Counted from the stretch's first letter, positions 1-6,170 are shown. The stretch: 7,246 bases of DNA from Asaia bogorensis (GCA_945873675.1 CAMCEP010000137.1:1-7246), one strand, 5' to 3'. Notes: a model not told the origin generated them from the letters alone. A program made the numbers and translations.

Positions 1-413
1 CCTTGTAAGATCAGGGAAGCGGCTTCGTGGATAGTTTCAAGCCCGCCGATGCCGGAACCGATCATCACGCCGGTGCGGCAGCGTTGGTCTTCATCCTGTG
101 GAGCCCAGCCAGAATCAGTGACTGCTTCATCCGCCGCGACCATCGCGAATTGGATGAAGCGATCCATTTTCTTCTGATCCTTGACCGGGATCCATTCATT
201 GATGTCAAGCCCGCCATCCGCCTTCACGCCTGCGGGGATTTCCCCCGCGATCCGGGCAGTAAGGTTAGACGCATCAAAGGATTGAATGGCAGCAATGCCG
301 GAATGGCCGGCCAGCATGCGCTTCCACACATGCTCAACGCCCACACCCAGCGGGCAGGCAATACCCATGCCCGTCACGACAACGCGACGTGGCGCAAAAC
401 CCTTTTGGAACAC
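1..413 (-). CDS. fabF: 3-oxoacyl-[acyl-carrier-protein] synthase II (FabF/KAS II), N-terminal part
   Basis: FabF condenses malonyl-ACP with a growing acyl-ACP in the elongation cycle of type II fatty acid synthesis in the cytosol. The 137 visible residues match the N-terminal third of the family: RRVVVTGMGIACPLG near the start, then DRFIQFA and GSGIGGLE. The catalytic Cys-His-His residues lie beyond the left edge and cannot be checked. The start is chosen by elimination. An in-frame TGA lies seven codons upstream, and GTG at 413-411 is the only start codon before the conserved RRVVVTG core. A GGGGA ribosome-binding site sits 7 nt upstream of it. The protein therefore begins with about eight residues before RRVVVTG. 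The gene lies 34 bp downstream of acpP on the same strand, the usual acpP-fabF order, and is probably cotranscribed with it. FabB is a less likely alternative, because the acpP neighbour and this N-terminus favour FabF. Confidence 0.95.
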   Translation of the reverse strand, partial: MFQKGFAPRRVVVTGMGIACPLGVGVEHVWKRMLAGHSGIAAIQSFDASNLTARIAGEIPAGVKADGGLDINEWIPVKDQKKMDRFIQFAMVAADEAVTDSGWAPQDEDQRCRTGVMIGSGIGGLETIHEAASLILQ

Positions 414-439
414 GCGCGATTCCCCGTTGGATCAGCGAA

Positions 440-459
440 GGGGGCGCTCAGGCGCCCTT
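440..459 (-). other. Hairpin across the acpP stop codon, acpP-fabF junction
   Basis: The minus-strand transcript reads GGGCGC-CUGA-GCGCCC, a perfect 6-bp GC stem (442-447 paired with 452-457) closing a four-base loop. The acpP stop codon UGA (450-448) falls in the loop and at the first base of the 3' arm. Outer G.U pairs at 441/458 and 440/459 are possible on the plus-strand copy only. No U-tract follows, so it does not look like a finished intrinsic terminator. It could stabilise the 3' end of a short acpP transcript or reduce read-through into fabF. The structure is seen in the sequence; the function is inference. Confidence 0.5.
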
Positions 460-687
460 GTGCTTTTCGATATATTCGATCGCGTCCTTCACGGTCGTGA
501 TCTTTTCCGCGGCGTCATCCGGGATTTCCACACCGAAGGCCTCTTCGAACGCCATCACCAGTTCAACGGTGTCAAGGCTGTCCGCGCCAAGGTCGTCAAT
601 GAAGGATGCCTCAGTGGTCACCTTGGCTTCTTCGACGCCAAGGTGCTCGATCACGATCTTCTTGACCTTCTCGGCGGTATCGCTCAT
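448..687 (-). CDS. acpP: Acyl carrier protein AcpP
   Basis: This is a 79-residue acidic acyl carrier protein, the usual length. It carries acyl chains on a 4'-phosphopantetheine arm through fatty acid and lipid A precursor synthesis in the cytosol. The arm attaches to Ser37 in the signature GADSLDTVEL (residues 34-43), matching Ser36 of mature E. coli AcpP. Helix II (LDTVELVMAFEEAFGVEIPDD) is fully conserved and acidic, as required for docking to FabF, FabH and other partners. The ATG at 687-685 is the start: GGAGAG at 700-695 lies 7 nt upstream. An in-frame ATG 15 bases further upstream overlaps that ribosome-binding site and would add MESYA, so it is rejected. Downstream is fabF, 34 bp away. 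Upstream, a 180-bp gap separates acpP from an unrelated CBS-domain gene, so acpP probably has its own promoter. The fabG gene that often precedes acpP is absent here. Confidence 0.98.
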   Translation of the reverse strand: MSDTAEKVKKIVIEHLGVEEAKVTTEASFIDDLGADSLDTVELVMAFEEAFGVEIPDDAAEKITTVKDAIEYIEKHKGA

Positions 688-705
688 CGCGTAACTCTCC
701 ATTTG

Positions 706-721
706 GCGGGTCTTGGCCCGC
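706..721 (-). other. Leader hairpin just upstream of the acpP ribosome-binding site
   Basis: On the acpP transcript GCGGG (721-717) pairs with CCCGC (710-706) around the loop CCAAGA. It ends 5 nt before the GGAGAG ribosome-binding site, so it leaves that site open unless it rearranges. It lies just downstream of the U7 tract at 735-729. The pairing is seen in the sequence; a regulatory role is only possible. Confidence 0.4.
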
Positions 722-728
722 GATCCCT

Positions 729-777
729 AAAAAAAGCGGCTGGCTGCCTGATGGCCTGGGACTCGTGCCCCGTCCCA
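729..777 (-). other. Leader hairpin followed by a U7 tract
   Basis: On the minus strand TGGGAC (777-772) pairs with GTCCCA (762-757) around a nine-base loop. After about 21 nt of further GC-rich sequence there is a run of seven Ts (735-729). A standard terminator has the Ts immediately after the stem, so as drawn this is not one. The intervening sequence has repeated GGC and GCC blocks that might form an alternative stem closer to the Ts. It could terminate stray transcription from the CBS gene or act as an attenuator in the acpP leader; neither is established. Confidence 0.3.
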
Positions 778-867
778 CCCGGCGGCGTGGCCTTAACATA
801 GCTGCACGGCCCGGCCTAGGCGGGATTAGGCAATCTGGTCAAGTTTCCGACAAGAAAGCGCGCCCCC

Positions 868-1566
868 TCAGTAAGCGGCGTAAAGATACATCGGCAGCGG
901 TTGGGTCTCGTCCGTGACCGAGGTCACCCCCGGCACACCCTCTGCCAGGACCCGAAGGCCCCGCTTGATGGCATCTGATCGGGAAAAGCCATGAAAGGTC
1001 ACCGCGCCATCCTTCACATCCACCATGATGTAATAGGTATCGGCCCAGGGTTCCTTGCGCATGGCGGCCAGCACGGCGGCGCGGATGCGTTCATCGGGGA
1101 TGCCCGCGGCCTTTTCGGGGGGGAGCAGCAGGGCATGCAGCAGATCGGCCCGGCTGATCAGGCCGCGCAACCGGCCTTCAGAGACCACCAGCACCCGGCG
1201 AATGCCATGCTTTTCCATAAGCTGCGCGACATGGGCGGCGGTGGCTTCCGGTTCCACAGTCACCAGCTTTTCGGTCATGATGTCGCGCGCCTTGGCGCCA
1301 TGGGTGCGGGCGTAATGCTCCGCGCCGCGCGCCGGGTCGCCGAAAAGACTGCTTAGCCAGGAAGCGGGCTTGTCTTCCTCCCCGGCCAGGCGGCGGATCA
1401 GGTCCGCTTCGGTCACCATGCCAAGCGGCGCACCATCAGCGTCAAGCACTGGCACGGCGGAAATGCCGCGTTCGGCCAAAAGCCGCGCCATGGCGATAAC
1501 TGGGGTTTCCGGCGGCACGGTAACAAGATTGGTGGTCATCAGATCACGGGCAGTGAGTATGGACAT
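868..1566 (-). CDS. Tandem CBS-domain protein with C-terminal BON domain
   Basis: This is a 232-residue soluble protein with no signal peptide or membrane segment. The first CBS motif is at about residues 7-60 (GMVTEADL at 49-56) and the second at about 94-148 (GLISRADLL at 135-143). The GxxT/SxxD pattern in each fits the ribose-phosphate contacts of CBS modules that bind AMP, ATP or similar nucleotides. Residues about 158-223 form a BON domain (AVLAAMRKEPWADTYYIMVDVKDGAVTFHG, then GVPGVTSVTD), a fold linked to binding of membranes or other ligands. CBS-BON proteins are known in proteobacteria as presumed energy or stress sensors; the target here is unknown. The start is well supported: AGGAGG at 1580-1575 lies 8 nt before the ATG. 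The gene runs alone on its strand. A perfect FNR/FixK-type palindrome sits upstream at class II distance, suggesting induction under low oxygen or a related redox signal. Confidence 0.93.
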   Translation of the reverse strand: MSILTARDLMTTNLVTVPPETPVIAMARLLAERGISAVPVLDADGAPLGMVTEADLIRRLAGEEDKPASWLSSLFGDPARGAEHYARTHGAKARDIMTEKLVTVEPEATAAHVAQLMEKHGIRRVLVVSEGRLRGLISRADLLHALLLPPEKAAGIPDERIRAAVLAAMRKEPWADTYYIMVDVKDGAVTFHGFSRSDAIKRGLRVLAEGVPGVTSVTDETQPLPMYLYAAY

Positions 1567-1592
1567 CGGCTATGCCTCCTGATTGCGGGGCT

Positions 1593-1598
1593 TAGCTA
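1593..1598 (-). promoter_or_regulatory. Predicted -10 position of the CBS-BON gene promoter
   Basis: TAGCTA (1598-1593 on the minus strand) is a weak match to the -10 consensus. Its position is notable: exactly 22 bp separate it from the FNR-type box. That is the spacing when a 14-bp box is centred at -41.5 and the -10 hexamer spans -12 to -7. The implied transcription start is about 1586, giving a 20-nt leader that contains AGGAGG at 1580-1575. The spacing is read from the sequence; the start site is inference. Confidence 0.4.
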
Positions 1599-1620
1599 GG
1601 CGAAAATGGCGGGCCTATTC

Positions 1621-1634
1621 TTGACGCAGGTCAA
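1621..1634. promoter_or_regulatory. FNR/FixK-type operator (TTGAC-N4-GTCAA)
   Basis: TTGACGCAGGTCAA is a perfect inverted repeat with 5-bp arms and a 4-bp spacer. It fits the FNR/FixK/Anr-family consensus TTGAY-N4-RTCAA, used in alphaproteobacteria for low-oxygen or redox control. It lies in the 117-bp region between the divergent CBS-BON and YjbF-like genes. Its centre is 41.5 bp upstream of the inferred start of the CBS gene, the class II activator position. It is 56 bp from the lipoprotein ATG, where no equally good promoter geometry is seen. The regulator itself is not encoded in this window. Confidence 0.72.
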
Positions 1635-1683
1635 TGGTGGCTTGGTCCTCGCAACCCTTGGGTGAATATGCGACACTAAAGTT

Positions 1684-2310
1684 ATGAAACTGGCAGTTTT
1701 ATTTCTCACCATGATCCTGGGCGGTTGTGGCGTGCTGGGCGGGGCGCCGCTTATTGGCAATGCGCCGCCTGCGGGCCAATTGGTGCCGCCTGAGCGGTTG
1801 GCGCCGCTTCATGCCCCACCAGCCGGCAGGGCGCTTTGGGCTGAGCTTGGCCAGGATGCCGGGCCGGCGCGCCCGGTGCGCCAGGAAGGGCCGCGGCGCT
1901 TCTGGCGGATGGATGAGGGTTTCGTCTTTGTCACGGAAGGGGCGCGGGTGGTTGCAACAGCGGGGCTCCCCACCATGCTGCTGGCTAATGCGCCGATTGG
2001 GGATGATCCGCTGCGCCGCACCGCGCCGCTGGGGCCGGCCCCGCTGCGCCTGACCCATAGCCTTGACTTTGCCAGCGCCGAGGGGCGGCCGGACCAGATG
2101 CGCTTCGGTCAGGTGGTACAATGCCGAATAGAGGCTGAAGAACCCGCGATCGGTGGCGTGATTGAGCGCGTTGAAATTTGCGAAGGTGCTGCGTTTTTCA
2201 CCAATCGCTTCTGGTTTCGCGCCGCTGATCGCGTGCTGATCCGCGCAGAACAATGGATAGGGCGCGATCTGCCGCCGCTTAGGTTGGAGGTATCGGCGGA
2301 GGGTGGCTGA
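1684..2310 (+). CDS. YjbF/GfcB-family outer-membrane lipoprotein
   Basis: This is a 208-residue predicted lipoprotein. A short hydrophobic signal (residues 2-12) ends in the lipobox LGGC with Cys15 as the lipidated residue, followed by a Pro/Ala-rich linker to about residue 48. The C-terminal part matches E. coli YjbF (group 4 capsule/exopolysaccharide lipoproteins). RFWRMDEGFVFVTEGARVVATAGL (72-95) corresponds to the YjbF WVT...LVTQHGRLVKTLLG block. NRFW (174-177) with IRAEQWIG-D-P (186-197) corresponds to NRYW...IRQSEQYLG-D-P. The family is tied to surface polysaccharide secretion, but its biochemical role is not settled. No yjbE, yjbG or yjbH partner is present: the gene is solitary, divergent from the CBS-BON gene and convergent with the channel gene 12 bp away. 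The ATG at 1684 has no strong ribosome-binding site, but it is the start that gives a complete lipoprotein signal. Cys147 and Cys166 are extra cysteines that could form a disulfide in the periplasm. Confidence 0.82.
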   Translation: MKLAVLFLTMILGGCGVLGGAPLIGNAPPAGQLVPPERLAPLHAPPAGRALWAELGQDAGPARPVRQEGPRRFWRMDEGFVFVTEGARVVATAGLPTMLLANAPIGDDPLRRTAPLGPAPLRLTHSLDFASAEGRPDQMRFGQVVQCRIEAEEPAIGGVIERVEICEGAAFFTNRFWFRAADRVLIRAEQWIGRDLPPLRLEVSAEGG

Positions 2311-2322
2311 AGCCGGTCCCGA

Positions 2323-4617
2323 TCACGCTGATGGCGTTAATCCTTCCGGCGCCGTGCCCCCCGTCTGTGCCGGGTGTTTTTCTTCCAATACCAGCTTCTG
2401 ATGCGGGTGGGGGATGTCGATGCCCAATTCATCAAAGCGCCGTTTGATGCGCCGGTTCATCTCGCGCGCCACAGCCCAGCGCTGCGCCGGGTCTGTCTTA
2501 AGCCGCACGCGCATGATCACCCCCGAATCGCCGAGCTTATCCACACCCATCACATCCAGATCATCGCGGATCACGGGGCGCCAACGTGAATCCTGGCGCA
2601 TTTCGGCGGCGATGCCGCGCAACACTTCCGCGACCCTATCTGTATCTTCGCTGTAATCAATGCTCACATCAATTACGGCAAAGGCGAAATCGCGTGTTTG
2701 GTTGGTCACGCTGGTGACGGCGCTAAAGGGGATGATATGCAGGCTGCCATCCACGGCGCGCAGCTTGATGGAACGGATGGAAAGCTGTTCCACCACACCA
2801 CTCAGGCCACCCAATTGCACCACATCACCAACCGCAACCGCATCTTCGAACAGCAGGAAGATGCCCGTGATCACATCCTGCACCAGCTTTTGGCTGCCAA
2901 AGCCCACCGCAATACCGATGACGCCGGCACCGGCGATCAAGGGGGCAACATTCACGCCCAATTCGCTGAGCGTCGAAAGGGTCACAAAAATCAGGATCAC
3001 CGCCAAAAGCGCGGTGCGCAGCATGGGCAGCAGCGTACGCACGCGCGCGCTTTGCGCCACCTTGGCATCGCGCGATAGCCGTTCCAGGTGGCGTTGAATG
3101 GCGGCATTGATCCCTTCCCAGATCACCAGGGCAAGCGTGATGGTAAGCGCGATTGACACCAGCGAGGAGACAAGCCGATTGCCAAGCTTGCCTTGGCCAA
3201 ACCAGGCAAAGGCCTCCAACCCCCAGCTTTCCAAAAGGAACAGAAGCGCGATCCCGCAAATGGCAAAGCTTGCGCTGCCCTTCAGTACGGGCAGGTAGCG
3301 ATTGGCGCGCGCTTCCAGCCCTGGATAGCGCGCGGATAATTCGGGCGTGACACGAAAGGCGCGCGCGATTACCCGGCGCAGGGCCATGTCACTTAGTTTC
3401 GCAAGTGACAGGATAAGGATGGTGCTGAAGGAAACTTTCAACAGGCGCCAGAAACCATTTTGGATTTCAAGCGCCCATACCCCCCAGGCGGCCATCAACC
3501 AGGCGATGGCCACCAGATGCCAGATATCGGCCGCGCGATCGCGCAACATGCGAAAGAAGCGTCGCGCGCGATCCGGTTCTTCGCCTTCCGCCAATTCTGG
3601 CGCGCGAAGCAGATCCGACACCGCCTGCTTATTCTGCAGGATGATGATGACCAGAAACAGCGTCACCAGCAGCAGCGCCATGCGCAGGATAGAATCATAA
3701 GCCGACCATGGCAGGCCGAATTGCAGCCCGGCTTCGGCAACGGCATAGCTAGTGACCAGCACAAGCACGATGCGCCTGAGCCAGATGGTGGCATAGGCGG
3801 CGGTTTCATCCGCGACCGGTAGGATGCGCAAATGGGTGGATGCCGGCGATAGGAGCATGCGCGCCGCCGCCATGATGATGCGTGAGGCGATATAGGCGTT
3901 ATTCGCCGTCAGCATCACAAGCTGTGTCGTCGGCAGGGGCCGCACCGCGCCGATCAGCCCGTATGATACCAGCGCAAAGGCTGCGATGGGCACAAGATCA
4001 AGCCCAGGCCGCCCCAGCACCATCGGCACCCGCTTCAGCCGCGCCCAACCCGTGGTTTCGGGCGGTGCATGTGCGTCCAGCCATTCGCGGGGTCGGCGCA
4101 GCGCCTGCATCGCGCCCCATTCGGCCAGAAACCCAAGGCCAAGCACCAGCAACAATTTCCAGGAAGCATCCAGCACGCGGTTCTGCGTAACGGGATCCCG
4201 CGCCAATGAAGCCAGCCAACCAAGCACAGCGGGCAAATCGGCAATGGCTTGGACGGTCGCCACAAGCTGATCGGAAAACCCTGCCAGCCGCTGCGACGCC
4301 CCCTGAAGCAATTGCGCGCCAAGCGTATTGGGGGCGAGCAGCGCTGGTTCTGTGCCCTCAGGGGCGGCGGGTGGGGCTGCCACTTCCACTGTGCCGGAGC
4401 GCAATGCGCGGATCAGTTCCGCCCGGCGCGTATCATCCTGCAAAATCTTGAGCAGCGCTTCCACTTCGGGCGAGGGCGCTGCACCTGCTGTTGCCGCGGC
4501 AGGCGCGGGCGCCTGATGCACCGGATTGCCAGGCTCTGGCTGGGCAAGCGCCTGGCCTGCCAGCAGAACCAAGCCCAGCAGCAGGATAAAGCGCCGAATT
4601 CCCTGGAAGATGCTCAT
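2323..4617 (-). CDS. MscS-family mechanosensitive channel, large YbiO-like type
   Basis: This is a 764-residue inner-membrane protein that would open under membrane tension and release solutes during osmotic downshock. A signal peptide (1-25, cut near ALAQ) is followed by a Pro/Ala-rich periplasmic region. That region contains ILQDDTRRAELIRALR (58-73), which resembles VLDNDTSRKELIDQLR of E. coli YbiO. About eleven membrane segments follow between residues 152 and 586. The pore helix is GVNVAPLIAGAGVIGIAVGFGSQ plus KLVQDVITGIF (554-586), with the Gly/Ala-rich packing of MscS TM3. The MscS beta domain (GDVVQLGGLSGVVEQLSIR, then HIIPFSAV) covers about 597-634, and the cytoplasmic alpha/beta domain runs to about 745. 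Length and order fit YbiO (741 residues). The ATG at 4617 is preferred because it starts the signal peptide; an in-frame TTG 54 bases upstream would add a charged segment. The ribosome-binding site is weak. The gene is monocistronic, convergent with the lipoprotein gene and divergent from the MFS gene. Confidence 0.93.
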   Translation of the reverse strand: MSIFQGIRRFILLLGLVLLAGQALAQPEPGNPVHQAPAPAAATAGAAPSPEVEALLKILQDDTRRAELIRALRSGTVEVAAPPAAPEGTEPALLAPNTLGAQLLQGASQRLAGFSDQLVATVQAIADLPAVLGWLASLARDPVTQNRVLDASWKLLLVLGLGFLAEWGAMQALRRPREWLDAHAPPETTGWARLKRVPMVLGRPGLDLVPIAAFALVSYGLIGAVRPLPTTQLVMLTANNAYIASRIIMAAARMLLSPASTHLRILPVADETAAYATIWLRRIVLVLVTSYAVAEAGLQFGLPWSAYDSILRMALLLVTLFLVIIILQNKQAVSDLLRAPELAEGEEPDRARRFFRMLRDRAADIWHLVAIAWLMAAWGVWALEIQNGFWRLLKVSFSTILILSLAKLSDMALRRVIARAFRVTPELSARYPGLEARANRYLPVLKGSASFAICGIALLFLLESWGLEAFAWFGQGKLGNRLVSSLVSIALTITLALVIWEGINAAIQRHLERLSRDAKVAQSARVRTLLPMLRTALLAVILIFVTLSTLSELGVNVAPLIAGAGVIGIAVGFGSQKLVQDVITGIFLLFEDAVAVGDVVQLGGLSGVVEQLSIRSIKLRAVDGSLHIIPFSAVTSVTNQTRDFAFAVIDVSIDYSEDTDRVAEVLRGIAAEMRQDSRWRPVIRDDLDVMGVDKLGDSGVIMRVRLKTDPAQRWAVAREMNRRIKRRFDELGIDIPHPHQKLVLEEKHPAQTGGTAPEGLTPSA

Positions 4618-4620
4618 GAG

Positions 4621-4634
4621 GGGCTTCGGAGCCC
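4621..4634 (-). other. Small hairpin immediately before the channel start codon
   Basis: On the channel transcript GGGCU pairs with AGCCC (5 bp) around the loop CCGA, ending 3 nt before the AUG at 4617. It occupies the place where a Shine-Dalgarno sequence would be expected, and none is recognisable. It may limit translation initiation, or the leader may be very short or absent. The pairing is certain; the effect is inference. Confidence 0.35.
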
Positions 4635-4706
4635 ATTGCCGGGCGCGGGTCAAGTCTTCTTCGCGTGCCAATTGCCCGCGGGCGGCGGCGCCGGTACACC
4701 GCCCCC

Positions 4707-5921
4707 ATGCTCGCTTCGCCCTCCGTCTGGACAGTCATGATCGCCCTTTTGGGGACGCATCTGGCCGGGATGGGCGTATTTCTGACCGTGCCGGTGCTGG
4801 CGCCGGCCATTGCGGCGGAACTCGGCATCGCCGCATCGCTTGCCGGGGTGCATACGGCGCTGGTCTATTTGGGGGCGATGGTGTCCGGGCCTTTGGCGGG
4901 TGCCTTTATCCACCGCTTTGGCGGAATCCGCGTTTTGCAGGCGGGGATGCTGATCTCGGCCTTTGGCATTTCCTTGGCGGCGCTGGGGCATCCTGCGGCA
5001 CTATTTGTTTCGGCCATCATTGCGGGGCTTGGCCATGGGCCAGTGACCCCGGCGGGGAGCCATCTGCTCGCCGCGCGCACGCCGGCCAAGCGGCGGGGGC
5101 TGATTTTCAGCCTGAAGCAATGCGGCGTGCCGGCGGGTGCCATGCTGCTTGCCGCCGCCGTGCCGCCCATTGCGGTGGCCGCTGGCTGGCGCCAAGGCGT
5201 GGCTGCGGTGGTGGTTTTCCTGGCGATTTCAGCGCTTTGCTTGCAGCCGTTACGCACTGCGCTGGATGCGGAACGGGACCCGAAAGCCTCGATCCGCGGC
5301 TTGGGGCAAATCTGGGCAGCGGCGGCTTCCAGCCTTGGCTTGCTGCGCCAATTTCCGCTGCTGCGGCGCATGACCATCATGTCGGCGCTTTATGGTGTTT
5401 CCCAATTCTGTTTTTCGACGTTTTTCGTGGTGTTCCAGGTTGCAAGCCTGGGGGCAACGCTTACCGAAGCCGGGATGCGCCTGGCCTTTGCCCAAGCAGC
5501 AGGGGTGGCGGGGCGCGTGCTTTGGGGCGTGGTTGCGGACCGTACTGGCGCTGCACCGGTCTTCACCTGCCTTGGTATTGGCGCGGCGGTGGCCGGATTG
5601 GCGCTTTTATTGGCGGGGCCGGGCTGGCCCGGGCTGGTCATTATTCTGGCCGGGATGCTGATGGGTGCCACCGCCATTGGCTGGAATGGAGTATTCCTTG
5701 CCGAAATGGCGCGGTTGGCGCCGGCTGGGCAGGTGGGCGGCACCACCGCAGCCGCCGGCTTTGTCTTTGGCCTTTCCATGCTGGTGGCACCGCCCTTTTT
5801 CTCCCTGCTGGTGGATTTGAGTGGCGGCTATGAGGCCGGATTCGCGCTTTGCGTGATCACTGCCCTTATCGGCGCGGCGCTCGCCTGGTCGGTGCGGGAT
5901 GGGGCTGTCTCCCGCCCATGA
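4707..5921 (+). CDS. Major facilitator superfamily (MFS) transporter
   Basis: This is a 404-residue secondary transporter with the hydrophobic pattern of about twelve membrane helices. Between helices 2 and 3 it has a motif A variant (SGPLAGAFIHRFGGIRVL, 60-77). The matching loop in the second half reads GRVLWGVVADRTGAAPVF (269-286), the usual pseudo-repeat. The central GLIFSLKQCGVPAGAM (131-146) resembles the SIKQTGVPLG stretch common in proteobacterial MFS carriers of uncertain substrate. The substrate cannot be told from sequence. ATG at 4707 is chosen. An in-frame GTG at 4665 would add an Arg-rich 14-residue tail. ATG at 4737 is a shorter alternative that still keeps helix 1. No start has a strong ribosome-binding site. 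The gene is divergent from the channel across an 89-bp gap. It lies 19 bp upstream of the HIG1-type gene, with which it is probably cotranscribed up to the terminator at 6145-6170. Confidence 0.9.
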   Translation: MLASPSVWTVMIALLGTHLAGMGVFLTVPVLAPAIAAELGIAASLAGVHTALVYLGAMVSGPLAGAFIHRFGGIRVLQAGMLISAFGISLAALGHPAALFVSAIIAGLGHGPVTPAGSHLLAARTPAKRRGLIFSLKQCGVPAGAMLLAAAVPPIAVAAGWRQGVAAVVVFLAISALCLQPLRTALDAERDPKASIRGLGQIWAAAASSLGLLRQFPLLRRMTIMSALYGVSQFCFSTFFVVFQVASLGATLTEAGMRLAFAQAAGVAGRVLWGVVADRTGAAPVFTCLGIGAAVAGLALLLAGPGWPGLVIILAGMLMGATAIGWNGVFLAEMARLAPAGQVGGTTAAAGFVFGLSMLVAPPFFSLLVDLSGGYEAGFALCVITALIGAALAWSVRDGAVSRP

Positions 5922-5940
5922 AAGCCTGTAGAACCGCGCC

Positions 5941-6135
5941 ATGACAACGATCCTCACCATTTTGGTAGCGCTTGCCATGTTGGCCACAGTCGGCGTGCTT
6001 TTCGCCGGGATTCTGGGTATGGCGGGCGGCAAGGCCAACCCGAATACCGCCAATTGGCTTATGCGCTGGCGGATCATCTTTCAATTCATCGCGGTGGCGC
6101 TTTTCGTCCTTCTGCTTTTGCTGCTGCGCGGATAA
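5941..6135 (+). CDS. HIG1-domain twin-transmembrane protein
   Basis: This is a 64-residue hydrophobic protein with two membrane helices (about residues 3-27 and 45-62) joined by a short polar loop with GGKANPNTANWLMRWR. It carries the HIG1 (hypoxia-induced) core RWRIIFQ (42-48), matching the family's RxRx3Q motif; the usual Ile/Gln four residues before the first Arg is Asn38 here. Eukaryotic HIG1 proteins assist respiratory supercomplexes and cytochrome oxidase, and bacterial members are presumed to do something similar in the cytoplasmic membrane. The start ATG follows the MFS stop by 19 bp with no clear ribosome-binding site, so translation may depend on the upstream gene. A strong terminator lies 9 bp after the stop codon. 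From memory, alphaproteobacterial HIG1 genes often precede a cobalamin adenosyltransferase gene and then etfBA; here etfB follows directly. The family call is fairly firm; the role is inferred. Confidence 0.85.
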   Translation: MTTILTILVALAMLATVGVLFAGILGMAGGKANPNTANWLMRWRIIFQFIAVALFVLLLLLLRG

Positions 6136-6144
6136 TGCCGCCTT

Positions 6145-6170
6145 GCCCCGCCCGACGCGGGGCTTTATTA
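6145..6170 (+). terminator. Rho-independent terminator after the MFS-HIG1 pair
   Basis: GCCCCGC (6145-6151) pairs perfectly with GCGGGGC (6157-6163) around the loop CCGAC, followed directly by TTTATTA. A 7-bp GC stem with a T-rich tail is the standard intrinsic terminator form. It should end transcripts carrying the MFS and HIG1 genes, and it implies that etfBA has a promoter of its own in 6171-6261. No clear -35/-10 pair is recognisable in that interval. Confidence 0.85.

Larger units (their letters stand above)
688..867 (-). promoter_or_regulatory. acpP upstream region: candidate promoter and leader
   Basis: This gap holds no gene. On the minus strand a good -35-like TTGACC lies at 842-837. 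At 17-bp spacing the -10 position (819-814) reads CTAGGC, a poor match. A better -10-like TATGTT occurs at 800-795 but has no matching -35. The exact promoter is therefore unresolved, although the region must drive acpP unless transcription reads through from the CBS gene. Closer to acpP there are two hairpins and a run of seven Us (735-729), listed separately. Together they suggest a structured leader of roughly 100 nt. Confidence 0.4.

Noticed and set aside
286..801. Long plus-strand open frame opposite fabF and acpP.
   Set aside because: It is antisense to two unmistakable genes. Its protein has no recognisable domain and low-complexity Arg/Ser/Ala content typical of shadow frames in GC-rich DNA.
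1644..1669. A sigma-70 promoter for the lipoprotein gene using TTGACG of the FNR-type box as its -35.
   Set aside because: At 17-bp spacing the -10 position reads GGTCCT. Other pairings such as CTTGGT/GAATAT are too weak to annotate.
2305..2335. A shared bidirectional terminator between the convergent lipoprotein and channel genes.
   Set aside because: Only a 3-4 bp GGC/GCC pairing without a T-tract is seen in the 12-bp gap and its flanks.
4664..4670. Minus-strand TGGCACG, an exact match to the -24 element of a sigma-54 promoter upstream of the channel gene.
   Set aside because: The -12 element (TTGC at the right spacing) is missing; the bases there read GAAG/AAGA.
4526..5833. 435-codon plus-strand frame overlapping the MFS gene.
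   Set aside because: It is out of frame with the MFS protein, rich in Gly, Ala, Arg and Cys, and has no membrane pattern or family resemblance; the MFS frame explains the region.
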